In this document: positions 16,094 through 26,644 of the stretch, piece after piece
Layout of the letters: every line of letters begins with the position of its first letter
Position numbering within the stretch: position 1 is the first letter of the stretch
DNA from: Euleptes europaea
Taxonomy: Eukaryota > Chordata > Lepidosauria > Squamata > Sphaerodactylidae
Length of the DNA: 64,000 bases
Direction of reading: 5' to 3'
Assembly: GCF_029931775.1 (NCBI RefSeq)
Contig: NC_079312.1
Span: forward strand, 8,935,821 to 8,999,820
Program-made: the position numbers and the translations under genes
Notes under the pieces: model-generated
Told to the model about the DNA's origin: nothing
What the model saw: the letters and a program-made list of their open reading frames with translations, nothing else
The model's database searches: none

Positions 16094-16202
16094 GTGACAG
16101 GGCAGATTCCCGCCAATGGGACAGGAAGTCAAGTTTAGTCCTGCCTCCCCGAGTGAGCGGCGAGAATCACCCAATGAAGATGGCCTTTCCTCAGAGGGAG
16201 AA
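16094..16202. repeat. DIRS inverted terminal repeat, right
   Basis: Reverse-complement partner of 11,391-11,530, from 'gtgacagggcagattcc' to 'tcctcagagggagaa'. BovB sequence resumes immediately outside it ('gtgttacggataccctgg'). The two repeats differ at scattered positions, so the insertion is not recent. Confidence 0.82.
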
Positions 16203-16535
16203 GAGAGTGTTACGGATACCCTGGACCGCCAAAAAAACAAATCAGTGGGTTTTAGATCAAGCCTGAACTGACCCTATAGGCTAAAATGACTAAACTGAGG
16301 CTGTCATACTTTGAACATATTATGAGAAGACAAAGAGTCACTGGAAAAGACAATCATGCTAGGAAAAGTGGAAGGCAGCAGGAAAAGCTGAAGACCCAAC
16401 AAGAGATGGATTGACTCTATAAAGGAAGCCATGGCCCTCAATTTGCAAGATCTGAGCAAGGCTGTTAAGGATAGGACACTTTGGAGGATATTGATTCATA
16501 GGGTCGCCATGAGTCAGAAACGACTTGATGGCACT

Positions 16536-16568
<33 letters not shown>
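16203..16568 (+). mobile_element. BovB (RTE) LINE, right part with CA tail
   Basis: This is the continuation of the copy interrupted at 11,390: 'aaaaaaacaaatcagtgggtt' to the conserved 3' end 'gggtcgccatgagtcagaaa', then 'gacttgatggcacttaac' and a (CA)n run at 16,541-16,568. A short simple-repeat tail is usual for BovB. It matches 54,340-54,680 closely. Confidence 0.88.
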
Positions 16569-16569
<1 letters not shown>

Positions 16570-16758
16570 CACCAACATAAAGGATTCCAGAAACTATCCA
16601 CCTACAAGATCACCATCCTCCTGTTCTACAGTTTCAGAGTTATCTGTCCAGGATAGTGTTTCAGTCACATCATGTACATCACACATCCCCAGTATATCAC
16701 CTAAAAGAAAGGAAAAAATCTGACCTTCCAGGAACCAGCAGGTTAGAAAAATAGTTAA

Positions 16759-17400
16759 TTGATGAAAAAAATGCCGTTTGTTTATGTGACAAACTCTTCT
16801 TTCCATCTGATTGAAAACCCACACTTGATTAATATGGTTCAGCCACTGAGACCAGGATACAGCCTACCCAGCGGAGCAGATGTTGCAGGGAAACTGCTGG
16901 ATAACGTGTATGACAGAGAAATAGAGCAATGTGCAATAGGTCTAGAGGGTATAACTGTTCCCCTAAATCTTGATGGGTGGAGTAATGTCCACAATGATCC
17001 TGCTGTATTTGCTTGTTTAACAACAGAAGAAGGGAATGTCTTCCTTGCAGAAACAATTGATAGGTCAGGAAATGCACACACAGCAGAATACTTACAAGAA
17101 GTAGCAGAAAAAGCTGTAATAAAATGTGAACAAAAATTCAAATGTCTACTACACAGTTTGGTCAATGCTGCAAATGTATCCAAGATGAGAAGAAATTTAG
17201 AATTGCATAAAGAGAATACAAAGCTAATAACATGGTTGCAGTGCTCATTTCCTGCACCTCCTAGCCAAAGACTTCGTGTTCCAGAAATAAAGACTAATGC
17301 CACTGAAATTGCTAAATACTTCTGTAACAATCATTTTGCAAAAGCAGCTTTGAAAAGAATGGGTAAAATCAAGCTCACGCTCCCACAAGATGTTACATAG
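16759..17400 (+). CDS. hAT transposase core fragment
   Basis: A 213-codon open frame includes the hAT signature 'NLDGWSNVHNDPAVFACL' (the catalytic-domain start seen in DUF659/hAT proteins) and 'CLLHSLVNAANVSKMRRNL', which corresponds to the conserved 'C..H..N' insertion region. It ends at TAG 17,398-17,400. The reading continues in another frame at 17,497-17,718 and 17,990-18,393, so this is a decayed gene. It belongs to the element whose BED segment lies at 10,647. Confidence 0.75.
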   Translation: MMKKMPFVYVTNSSFHLIENPHLINMVQPLRPGYSLPSGADVAGKLLDNVYDREIEQCAIGLEGITVPLNLDGWSNVHNDPAVFACLTTEEGNVFLAETIDRSGNAHTAEYLQEVAEKAVIKCEQKFKCLLHSLVNAANVSKMRRNLELHKENTKLITWLQCSFPAPPSQRLRVPEIKTNATEIAKYFCNNHFAKAALKRMGKIKLTLPQDVT

Positions 17401-17679
17401 AACTCTGTAGTGGACTATTTTGAGCAGTATGTCAAGAACTGACTTATTCTGATGACAGTTTGAGAACAACATTGAGAGAAAATAAATGGCACTGTCATGG
17501 CCAAAATTTCCAGCACTGGGCTTAAGAGAAATGTTGATCATATGCTGAGCATCCTGAAACCCATTTCTGAAGCTTTAAACAAAATACAGAAAAATAGCTG
17601 TTTTATTGCTGATGCTGCTGAAATCTGCAAGGAACTTAGTGAGCACTTAAAAACAGAATTACACAATGACATTCCAGCA

Positions 17680-17980
17680 TGTGTAGTGGTTATGGTGGTT
17701 TGGAGTGGTGGACTTTAATCTGGAGAACCGGGTTTGATTCCCCACTCCTCCACATGAGTGGCAGACACTAATCAGGTGAACTGGATTTGTTTCCCCACAC
17801 CTACACATGAAGCCAGCTGGGTGACCTTGGGCTAGTCACAGCTCTGTTAGAGCTCTCTCAGCCTCACCTACCCCACTGGGGGTATATGGCGGGGAGGGGA
17901 AGGGAAGGTGATTGTAAGCTCGTTTGATTCTCCCTTAAATGGTCGAGAAAGTCGGCATATAAAAAACACTAATGGGACAA
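17680..17980 (+). mobile_element. tRNA-derived SINE (squamate)
   Basis: It has a promoter-like head ('gtagtggttatggtggtttgg', 'gagaaccgggtttgattccc') followed by the conserved body 'gccagctgggtgaccttgggc' and the tail 'gtcggcatataaaaa'. Other copies are at 23,575, 44,845 and 46,985 on the minus strand. It splits the hAT 3' coding region. Confidence 0.85.
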
Positions 17981-17989
17981 GCACTGTCT

Positions 17990-18393
17990 CTAGCTTTTTT
18001 TCTCGAAAATATTGTCACTATCCAGTACCAGGGTCAAACTTTAAGGAGTTAGCTATGACATCGGTATCCAGCAATCATCCATCTGTAATGCCAACTATAA
18101 TAAATTTCAGAGCTAAGGGGGAACCATTCAAGTAATATATGTTTGCCGATGAAGTTTTAAAGAAAGTCACACCAATTAACTGGTGGAAGTCACTTAATAA
18201 GCTCTTGGATTTAGAGACTGTTGAAATGATTATTTCACTTTTAGCACTAGCTTCTTCTGCTGGCATAGAAAGAATATTCTCATCCCTTGGACTCATTTAT
18301 TCTAAATTTAGAAATTGTTTGGGTCCTGATAAAGTAGGAAACCTTGTTTTTCTTTTCCAGATTATCAACAAACAAGAAGATGAAGATGAGTGA
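17990..18393 (+). pseudogene. hAT transposase C-terminal dimerisation segment
   Basis: The frame at 18,139-18,393 ends with 'SSAGIERIFSSLGLIYSKFR', the well-known hAT C-terminal dimerisation motif, followed by 'KVGNLVFLFQI' and a stop. It is separated from the core by a SINE and frame changes, so no functional transposase remains. Confidence 0.78.
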
Positions 18394-18918
18394 GCTACAT
18401 AAGACAGTATTCTAAGTTTTTCATGTGTGGACCTGGCTGACAGTCTAAGTTTTTTTAAAAGATATTTTGTTTAACCACACCAGTTAACAAACATGGATGT
18501 TTAAACAAATACAAGAATACATATACTATAATGTTACAGTTTTAATTAAATACAACTATTTAAATTGTTCTTATTAAGGTAATAATTATTTTTCTCCTTC
18601 CAATGAAGTACAGCAGAAAAGTTGTCCAAATATGAATAATTAATCTAAAACTGGAGAAAGTTCACCTCGCAATAATTTCATAAAGATCTATGTACTTCTA
18701 ATAGTGTAACACAAAATCAGTAATTTTTTTATATAACTGCAAAACTAATTTGAAAAGTTATTATTCTAAAAATGAAACATTCACCTGGTTGTTAATATTA
18801 AGATTATATCAGCAAGAATGAGGCTTTATGAAGAAAACAATGATTTAAATATAGTCTTACTGACTAGGGATTTAAATCATGATTTCAATCGATTTGATTT
18901 AAATTAAATCGACCCTGC

Positions 18919-19380
18919 ACAGAGGTAAGCGAAGTGTTGGGAGATGGGGTTCATTTTTACATACTGGATTTTTTGATGCTCAGATGGTGGGGTCTTGTGA
19001 TGTTCAACTGTTTGTTTTTTGTGTATCCATTGTGTGCTGCAATCTGTACAATAAACAGTTCTCTTTCCAAAACGGATGTCATTTGATCTCTGTACTTTTA
19101 AAATGCCTTGTTCTCAGGCTCCTGTATTGTGGAGAATATCTTTAATAAGTGGGTTTCAATAATTTCCCCTTATCTTCATGTTGGCAGATGTGAACGGGGG
19201 AGATTCTGATACTATTGAGAGTCTGTTTCAGGCAAGCAGACTACAAACCTCTTAGAGGCCTACAGTGGTAGCTCTGAGAAACAAGAAACGGGACTGAGTG
19301 GGATAGTGACTGGAAAACTCCTTGCTGCTGCCCCCCATTCCCTGCTCCACTGGGGGATCTGCAGTAGAGCCCCCCCTCCC
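18919..19380. other. Intron of unit A gene, no identified element
   Basis: Lies between the hAT right end and the start of the duplicated KRAB-cassette module (about 19,380). I see no gene or recognisable repeat. Confidence 0.4.
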
Positions 19381-19940
19381 CCCGCTAAGAACCCTTTTGC
19401 ACATTTCTTGGAGTTTCAAATGAACTTCCTGGCTGGCTGTCCAGACAACATATGATCAACTGTTAATTTGAAGAGACAAACCCTGGCTAGGTTTAAAGCA
19501 TGCAGGGAAAGCCAGGATTTCTTCTGGAAAAGGCTGGATTTTATATTATCTCTGAAAAATACAATGTGACATCAGAAACAATTAGAATGCTAATCTGTGT
19601 GTGGGGGAATGCATTCATATGAGAGCCGCTTTGCATCAGGTCTCTGTGGGAAAGCACATGGTTAAAAGGATCTCAGGTGGAAAAGGGCCAGGAAGCACCC
19701 AGGCCTGGAAGACTCTGCCTCTCTGAGTGGACAATACTGGACTAGACAGAGGGAGTTATCTGAGCTGGTAGAAGGAAATCACGTATTGTGATAGATTCTA
19801 CATCAGCCTTCACAACCCAGCCAAGCTCTTTTGAGGAAAATCTCAAACGGTGAGGATAAACAAGGCCACAGAAATCCACCCACTCCTTGGGAGGAAACAC
19901 AGGGAACTCACAGTCCGACAACAGATATCTAAACAGGTAC

Positions 19941-20033
19941 CTGCCAATCTCTCCTCTTCATCATCATTAAGAAGAAATGGTTCTTCTTCTTCCTCCAGCC
20001 AGGCGATGAGGTCAGGTTTCGCAATCTGAGGTC
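19941..20033 (-). CDS. KRAB-B exon, proximal cassette of unit A
   Basis: A 93-bp exon encodes the KRAB-B box 'PQIAKPDLIAWLEEEEEPFL' with an acidic tail. The acceptor is 'tgataaaaag' and the donor 'TTGGCAG|gtacct'; phases are 1 in and 1 out, so the exon can be skipped without frame loss. KRAB-B strengthens repression mediated by KRAB-A binding to TRIM28 (family knowledge). It lies 270 bp downstream of its KRAB-A and upstream of the disrupted finger exon at 10,039. Confidence 0.9.
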
Positions 20034-20280
20034 CTTTTTATCAGGAAAAACACATGCGTCAATTCAACAGTTCCAAGCCAGGTTGACGGTGCCTCCAGAA
20101 ATACACAACAGGCAAGTAACAGGGGTGGGTGGAGGACATATATGGGGCAAGAACCACCAGTCCATGCCTGCTCCCTGCCAAGCTGAGATGATGTCAGCTG
20201 ACTACTGAGTAAAGGGCCCAGGGAAGTCACCCTGACCACATTTTTCCTCATTAAGGACCTCTTTAAAGTCACTCCTCTCA

Positions 20281-20622
<342 letters not shown>

Positions 20623-20895
20623 TCATGGGCAGGGGACTAGCCGGCTGGGGAAGAGGCCAGAGATGCAAACATGGTAAAGTTTTCCGTGTTCATGGTCCAG
20701 TTTTGCTTCATTATCCTTACTTGGCCTTCTCCACATGCCCTCATCTGAGATGAGGGGTGACCATTTTCCTGCCTCCCCATGGGACAATGCCAGACTCAAG
20801 ATGAAGGAGCCCAGTCCTCTGAGCCTTGCAGCAGAGAAGGAAGCAGCCTAGATCTCCACTGCACATCTTCACATTGACTGTCCCTCTCCCCATAC

Positions 20896-20981
20896 CTGAG
20901 CTGGCTGCACGGCGGCTCTTTTCCCTTCACCACATGGAGGACAGGATGAAGAAGGCATCCAGGGTCTCTTTTCACTGCTGC
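20896..20981 (-). CDS. Start/linker exon, proximal cassette of unit A
   Basis: An 86-bp exon between the acceptor 'ccttcccag' and donor 'CAGCTCAG|gtatgg', homologous to 24,755-24,840, 46,215-46,300 and 49,962-50,047. The frame that runs into KRAB-A is open across the whole exon in all four copies. The ATG near the 3' end in the other copies (M-K/Q-P-A-Q) is GTG here, but an in-frame ATG lies upstream (MPSSSCPP...). So the exon can start translation, or act as an internal linker if entered in phase 1. It resembles the linker between SCAN and KRAB parts in squamate ZNF proteins; no SCAN exon is visible. Confidence 0.75.
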
Positions 20982-21783
20982 CTGGGAAGGAGAGAATGAA
21001 AAAGCATGGGAGAAACACCTCTCACTCCCACAAGAGCCAGCTTCTCTCTCGGAGTCTGTACTTCATTTGCTTTAGCTATAGGTCAGACAGGCTGCCCCCC
21101 ACAACCGGACCTGTGATACCTCTTTCCCCTGTCCACCGGGGGTGGGTGGGGGCTGTTAATTTCCCCTCACCATATTCCCTGGGGTGCTGAATCAGCTTCT
21201 CGACTGGCTGCTCCAAAGAACATGCAGCCAGCTGTTAACTGGAGGAGAGGCATCTTGAGCAGGGTTTATAAGAGACAGGGAAGGCCAGGATTTCCTCTGC
21301 AAGATGCTGGATTTTGTATTGCCACACTGAATGCACCAGACCCTTCACAATCACTTACAACACTGCTCAATACCGGGGGTGGAGGGGAGGTAAAATGAGT
21401 TAATAGGAGAGCTGTCTGGGGTTGCTCTGAATCATGTGTCGGCGGTAAAGCAATTGCTTTGCAAGCACAACGTCCCAGAATCATTTCTAGTTAAAGGGAT
21501 CTCAGAAGAAACAGGGCTGGGAAACACCCTGGCCTGAAAGCCTCTGCCTCTTTGAATGGACAATACTTGGCTTGACTTGGCTCAAGTGATCTGGCTTGGC
21601 AGAAGGAAATGGACCCATTTTCATAGGTTCAAGATCTACAGGCATCATTTTCGCCTTCACAGCTCATCCAAGCTCAGAGGAGGAGCTCAGACTGCAAGGA
21701 TAAAGAAGGCCACAGAAATCCACCAGCCCTTGGGAGGAAGATCAGGCAACCCGCAGTCCCAGGACCGTTATCTAAGCAGTTAC

Positions 21784-21876
21784 CTGTCAATCCCTCGTCT
21801 TCATGACAGCCTAGGAGAAATGGCTCTTCCTCTTCTTCCAGCCAGGAGATGAGATCAGGTTTGGCAATCAGAGGTC
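21784..21876 (-). CDS. KRAB-B exon, distal cassette of unit A
   Basis: A 93-bp exon encodes 'PLIAKPDLISWLEEEEEPFL' and then LGCHEDEGLTG. Acceptor 'ctaataaaaag', donor 'TTGACAG|gtaact', phase 1 on both sides. Its KRAB-A is 2.3 kb upstream at 24,203-24,329. No finger exon lies between this exon and the proximal cassette, so it must splice to the proximal cassette or past it to the finger exon at 10,039. Confidence 0.9.
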
Positions 21877-22174
21877 CTTTTTATTAGAAAACACACACAC
21901 AATTATACCTCTTCTTTGTGCCCATAAATCCAGCCATTCCAAGCCGCACTCACTGTCCCTCCAGTAATATACAACAGACAAGTAATAGAGGTGGGGTCCA
22001 GTACAGTATTGGGTCAAGAACATTCCATTTTTTCTTATCCAGAGACACTGGGGGGGGGGGGACATGCTTACATGTACACCCAAATCTGGGCCTCTTGGAA
22101 CATGAGCCTCTGTATGCACACATCACAGATTGGGACAGTATTTCCCCGCAAAACAGTGGGACCATTCTTTTAAA

Positions 22175-22660
22175 AAGGTTGACTTTTATTAAGTGTAAAG
22201 GGACAGACTGAATGTAAGACAGAAAGGAGAATTACAAAGGGTATATCTATTTGGGTAGTTCCAAATTCAAACATTGCTAAAATCTCTGATGATTAAGATG
22301 CCTAAATATGTCTCACTCGTGGCTAGCCCGTGAGAGAGTTGCGGGGTTGGGTGCATCCCCATGAAGCTCATGAGAGAAGGCTAGGCGAGAGAGGGAAAGA
22401 GAATGAAAGCGAGTGCACGGAGGAGGCCTGGGGATCCAAGGAGGGGGAGAGTTATGCTGGAGACATGGAGAAAAGGGGGGCAGACAGGAACCAGGGAACC
22501 TGGAGAGGGACACTGGGAGGCTCCCTGGCAGGAACCAGGAGCAGTGTCAGAGCAACGGGGAGAAAGAGTGTGGGGACCGTGGGCCATAGTGAGAGAAAGG
22601 AGAGATTAAGAAAGAGGGAGGAAGTGGATCATAGCTGCTAATCCTAAAGAGCTTGAGCTG
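22175..22660. other. Intronic stretch, purine-rich, no gene
   Basis: Bases 22,380-22,625 are strongly purine-rich (gagaggg, ggagaaa). Open frames across it on both strands are low-complexity and not supported by any family signature. Nothing else identified. Confidence 0.4.
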
Positions 22661-22662
22661 TC

Positions 22663-22955
22663 ACTTTAAGAACATAAGAAAAGCCATGCTGGAGCAGAAC
22701 AAGGTCCATCAAGTCCAGCAGTCTGTTCACACAGTGGCCAACCAGGTGCCTCTAGGAAACCCACAAACAAGACGACTGCAGCAGCACCATCCTGCCTGTG
22801 TTCCACAGCACCTAATATAGTAGGCATGCTCCTCTGATCCTGGAGATAATAGGTATGCATCATGACTAGTCTCCATTTTTACTAGTGGCCATGAATACCC
22901 CTCTCCTCCATAAACAGGTCCACTCCCTCTTAAAGCCTTCCTTAAGAGGCAGTGG
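22663..22955 (-). mobile_element. CR1 LINE 3' fragment
   Basis: The plus strand reads 'aacataagaaaagccatgctg', 'atcaagtccagcagtctgtt' and 'tagtaggcatgctcctctga', as in the longer CR1 copy at 32,090-33,160. It is a truncated copy on the minus strand. Confidence 0.75.
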
Positions 22956-23550
22956 TAAGTTAGAAAGAAGAACCTGACCTGAAGTGTACGGCAGTCCCAG
23001 ACCTTGTAAACTTAATTTCTTATATGGAAGGGGGGGGGGTCCTGTGAAAGTGGAATCAAAATACCTTGCCTTATTTGCTAGTTTCAGGATACAAGAAACT
23101 TATTTCCTTTTCCTATATCTGTTCGGAACAATGCTAACTGTGATCTGAGATCCACTCAGAACAACAACTGAACACTTGCTTACAGATGTGTTAGGACTCA
23201 GGAGATTATTTTTCCCCTTTACAATTAACACAGGAAGCAGAGCACCTCGTTTTGCATTTAAATACTTTTAGCAATTCCCCCCCCCCCAGACTTATCAGGA
23301 TAGTTCTTCCCCTTTTGTCCTTTTGGCATCTATTCTCTAGAAATGAAAGAAAGGGGTATTTGCGGGGGGGGGGCCTTTCGGCTGCCCCCTTTTCTATTTT
23401 CTGGAGCAGCCTGAGGCCCTAGAAAATGACAGGGGTGCAGCCATTGGCAGTTCTGTGCCTGTTTCCTGCCCCATTGAGATGGAAATGCCAGCTGACAACT
23501 GAGCAAAGGGGCAGAGAAGCCAGCTGAGTTCCCTCCACAGCCACCTCTTA
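22956..23550. other. Intronic stretch without an identified element
   Basis: Homopolymer-rich (poly-G and poly-C runs at 23,030, 23,278 and 23,360). The part from about 23,440 onward aligns with 45,080-45,170 and 48,310-48,420 of unit B, as expected for duplicated KRAB-cassette introns. No gene. Confidence 0.4.
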
Positions 23551-23574
23551 GCCTAGGGAGGAGGAAGAGGAAGA

Positions 23575-23890
23575 AACAGAGGAAGAAGAGTTAGTTTTTA
23601 TATGCCGACTTTCTCTGCCACTTAAGGGAGAATCAAACTGGCTTACAATCACCTCCCCTTCCCTTCCCCACAACAGACACCTTGTGTGGTAGCAGGGGCT
23701 GAGAGAGTGTGACTTGCCCAAGGTAACCCAGCTGGCTTTGTGTGTAGGAGTGGGGAACAAATCCAGTTCACCAGATTAGCATCCGCCGCTCATGTGGAGG
23801 AGAGGGGAATCAAACCTGGTTCTCCAGATCAGACCCCCCCCTCTCCAAACCACTGCTCTTAACCATTACACCACGCTGGCTCTCCAGACA
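23575..23890 (-). mobile_element. tRNA-derived SINE (squamate)
   Basis: Minus-strand copy of the family at 17,680: the plus strand shows the tail 'gaagaagagttagtttttat', the body 'cccaaggtaacccagctggc' and the head 'ccattacaccacgctggctc'. Confidence 0.85.
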
Positions 23891-24092
23891 GCAGGGAAGC
23901 CCCTGCATAGGCCCAGAATGCAGGGAAGCCCCTGCATAGACCGCCCCGGCTTCTCCAGATCAGGCATCCCTTGGTACCTCTTCTGATGCCCTCTCAAGTG
24001 GTCAAGGCACAGGATGGCCAGGCTGGGGCTCCCTCTCTGCAAGGAGAGCCCAGAACCCCTCCCACATCAGGGGAAGGATCATAGAGAGATCA

Positions 24093-24356
<264 letters not shown>

Positions 24357-24754
24357 TTACATCACTGGAAAGCTGGTCCATGGGACTGAACCAACCAAGC
24401 AGGGGCAGCTCCTGAATTAGGGTTAAAGGGGTCAGTGCCCCACTGAGCTCAGCCCCTTGCTGCTTGCCTCGCTGACCTTACTAAGACCAGGGCTTGCAGG
24501 CTGACAGCTCCCTCCTTAGACAGCCTCAGTCTTCTTGCTTGCTTGTCTCTGTCTGGACCTCAGCCAAGTAAGCCGGGCTTCCCTGCGCACCCCATGCTAG
24601 GCAGGGGGTGACCATTTTCCTGCCTCCCCAGGGGGCAGCCTCAAATCTTGCAGTGCCAGAACCAAGGGCAAAAAGGCCCGATCCTCTGAGCCTTCCAACC
24701 CAGAAGGAATCCTCATTACTTACCTCCACAGTGGACCCCCCCCTTCCCGTGTAC

Positions 24755-24840
24755 CTGAGCTGGCTTCATGGCGCCTCTTTTCCCTTCACCACGCAGATGG
24801 GGTAGCAGAGACGGCATCCACAGTGCCTTTTCACTGCTGC
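24755..24840 (-). CDS. Start/linker exon, distal cassette of unit A
   Basis: An 86-bp exon after the pyrimidine tract and acceptor 'ttctccttcccag', with donor 'CAGCTCAG|gtacac'. It holds two in-frame ATGs: one at MPSLLPHLRGEGKRG and one at the 3' end, MKPAQ (ATG 24,769-24,767). The frame leaves in phase 0 into KRAB-A. The exon is open in the KRAB frame along its full length. The likely start is one of these ATGs because the probable exon 1 near 26.3 kb lacks an ATG. Confidence 0.8.
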
Positions 24841-25849
24841 CTGGGAAGGAGAAAAAGAAAGAAAGAGGGTGGGAGGTCCTTTTTGGTACATACATTTTCT
24901 GTGCCAGCCCCTTCAGGGAACATCTTTTTGGGTTAGTCTGAGAGCACAATTCAAGACGCTCCAACTGATTTGGGAAAGCTGAGAACGTTTTGGCCCCGTC
25001 TCTCTCCCAACCACTCCATATTGGGGGAGGGCCTCTCCCACTTGCCTCCTTTGTCTGTTCCCCTCCTCCCCTCTCCCAACCTCTGCAAACCCATTCTGGG
25101 GCAGTGAATCCCTGACCCTGCCTGAAGCCACACCGTTCCCTCCTCCCCTCTGAGGGAAGCCAAGACCCTCTGGCCTGCCCCACACCACTAGGAGAATGTG
25201 CTGGGAATGGGGTGGCAGAGCCCTGAGCTGATGGGATAGACCGTCGACCTCAGGGTGTCAGGTCCGAGAGGCCAGCTAGGCATGAAAATCTCACTGCACA
25301 GAGAAAGCTAGCCCTCCAAGGAAATAGTTGCTGACCTCTTTGCCTCTGCTGGCCGTAAATTCTTTTCTGTGGCAGGGAGATTATAAGAGAAGAATGACGT
25401 GCATGGCCAGTAAAGCAGGAAAAACCACCCATGAATTAAAAGAGATTGACTAGGGTTGCAAAACAGAAAGAAGAATCAGAGGGGGAAGGACAATCTAAGA
25501 TGTAGACTTGTACGCTTGGGAACATCACCTTCACAGCAAAGCAGGGGAAAAGATGGGAGAAATGCCAGGGGAAACTCTGGGTGGGGGTTGCCCAAATGCT
25601 CCACAATGCTGATGGGAAGCAAGGGGGGGGGGAACCCACTTCCCAAAAGCATTGAACCAGGAGCAAATCCGCTGCGCAGAAAAGGACTAACACACCTGCT
25701 TCCATTTCCAAAAACAAAAGGGCACAGCGTTGATAGCGAGGGGGCTCCTCGAAATATCCCCCCACCCCGCCCACTCTTCAGGTTCTCTTTTGAATGGGTC
25801 TCCAATGAGTGCTGAGCGCCCACAGTCCTTTTGCTCCCCACTGCTGAAC

Positions 25850-26430
25850 ACCCCCAGCTCTCTCAGCCCCTCCCCAACATCTGCACCGCATCTGCCCCAT
25901 CCTTCTCCCCCACCCCAAATCACCCTACCTAATATTTCCCTTCCGAGCTCCCTTGCCTCTTCCTTCAGCATGCCTGCCCCATCCACCCTCAACGCCCCCC
26001 CCCCTTCTTTCCCCTGCCTCTCCTTCCTAAAGGTTGAGCCCGTGGAGCCCTGCAGCCCCGTCCAACCTCCCAGGGTGCCGGGTTCGGGTCTTGCGCGCAA
26101 CCTCCCTGCAGGGACCCCCCTGGCTCCGCACTAAGGGGGCCAAGGGTCGCTCAGCGATGCACGGGGAGGGGGGGCGGCACTGGGGCAGAGAGAGTGGGAG
26201 GGGGCTCTCTTTCACCCAGCCTCGTGGGGCATGCATCCCCCTCCTTGCTTTCTTGCATTTCTCCCCCTCCAAAGCCCCCATGAGCTCACCTTCCCGATTG
26301 GAGGCTGGGGGCACCGTAGAGACCCCCAACACTTTGGGGGCAGGAGCCTTGTGTTGCAAAAGCTTCTTTCCCGCCCGGCCGTCGAAGCAGAAACCCCCGG
26401 GAAATGCCTGCTTGGAGGGCGGAGATAGGA
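25850..26430 (-). promoter_or_regulatory. GC-rich promoter and untranslated exon 1, unit A
   Basis: A GC- and CpG-enriched block aligns with 52,050-52,600 in unit B ('ccccaccccaaatc', 'ttgcagggacc', 'aagggggccaag'). On the minus strand a donor-like 'CGGGAAG|gtgagc' (exon edge near 26,290) could end an untranslated first exon. It lies directly upstream of the distal KRAB cassette; the proximal cassette has no comparable block. TATA-less, CpG-rich starts are common in KZNF genes. The start point is not determined. Confidence 0.55.
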
Positions 26431-26451
26431 AAGGGCTTTCCCGGGGGGGGG

Positions 26452-26633
26452 GGTCGGGAGGGAGGTTTTTGGGGCGGAGCCTGAGGAGGGCGTGGCTTGG
26501 GGAGGGGGAAGGACTTCAATGCCATAGAGTCCAATGGCCAAAGCGGGCATTTCCTCCCGGGGAACTGATCTCTGGCGGCTGGAGATCAGTTGCAATCGCA
26601 GATCTCCAGCTAGTACCTGGAGGTTGGCAACCC
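26452..26633. mobile_element. TIR MITE, 'gttggcaaccct' family
   Basis: It contains 'ttggggcggagcctgaggagg', 'tcaatgccatagagtccaat', 'ctgatctctggcggctggag' and the terminus 'acctggaggttggcaaccct'. This is the same family as the copies at 3,034, 56,590, 56,846 and 58,420. The left end is eroded. Confidence 0.7.
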
Positions 26634-26644
26634 TAGATGTGTGC

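Larger units (their letters stand above)
11391..16202 (-). mobile_element. DIRS-type tyrosine-recombinase retrotransposon (fossil)
   Basis: The element lies within BovB and reads on the minus strand. In transcription order it has a gag-like region (about 15,860-15,140), reverse transcriptase with the YLDDIL box (about 15,164-14,700), an RNase H region with the VRMDNTTAKAHI motif (about 14,680-14,390) and a tyrosine recombinase split by a MITE (about 13,570-13,090 and 12,200-11,902; R..HSVRS and TRHYRID motifs). It has inverted terminal repeats and an internal complementary region, the DIRS hallmark. It is broken in several places and shortened relative to full-length family members. It is younger than its BovB host and older than the hAT MITE inserted into it. 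Confidence 0.88.
10157..18918 (+). mobile_element. hAT transposon carrying nested insertions
   Basis: The left end begins CAGGGTGGATAAAAATCAAT and the right end reads '...gatttgatttaaattaaatcgaccctg', which form hAT-like inverted ends. Between them on the plus strand lie a BED-finger segment (10,647-10,802), a transposase core (16,759-17,400) and a C-terminal dimerisation segment (about 17,990-18,393). BovB and DIRS sequence (11,085-16,568) splits the body and a tRNA SINE (17,680-17,980) splits the 3' part. Flanking 8-bp duplications are poor, so the exact ends are provisional. It sits in the intron between the unit A KRAB-B exon and finger exon. Confidence 0.75.

Noticed and set aside
10149-18926. 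Clean 8-bp target duplication for the large hAT element
   Set aside because: The flanking bases (ctcagaca and cacagagg) match only partly; the element is supported by its ends and coding parts, not by the duplication.
20896-20981. Loss of the start codon (ATG to GTG) as proof that the proximal unit A cassette is dead
   Set aside because: An upstream in-frame ATG exists in the same exon, and the exon could be internal; the change alone does not inactivate it.
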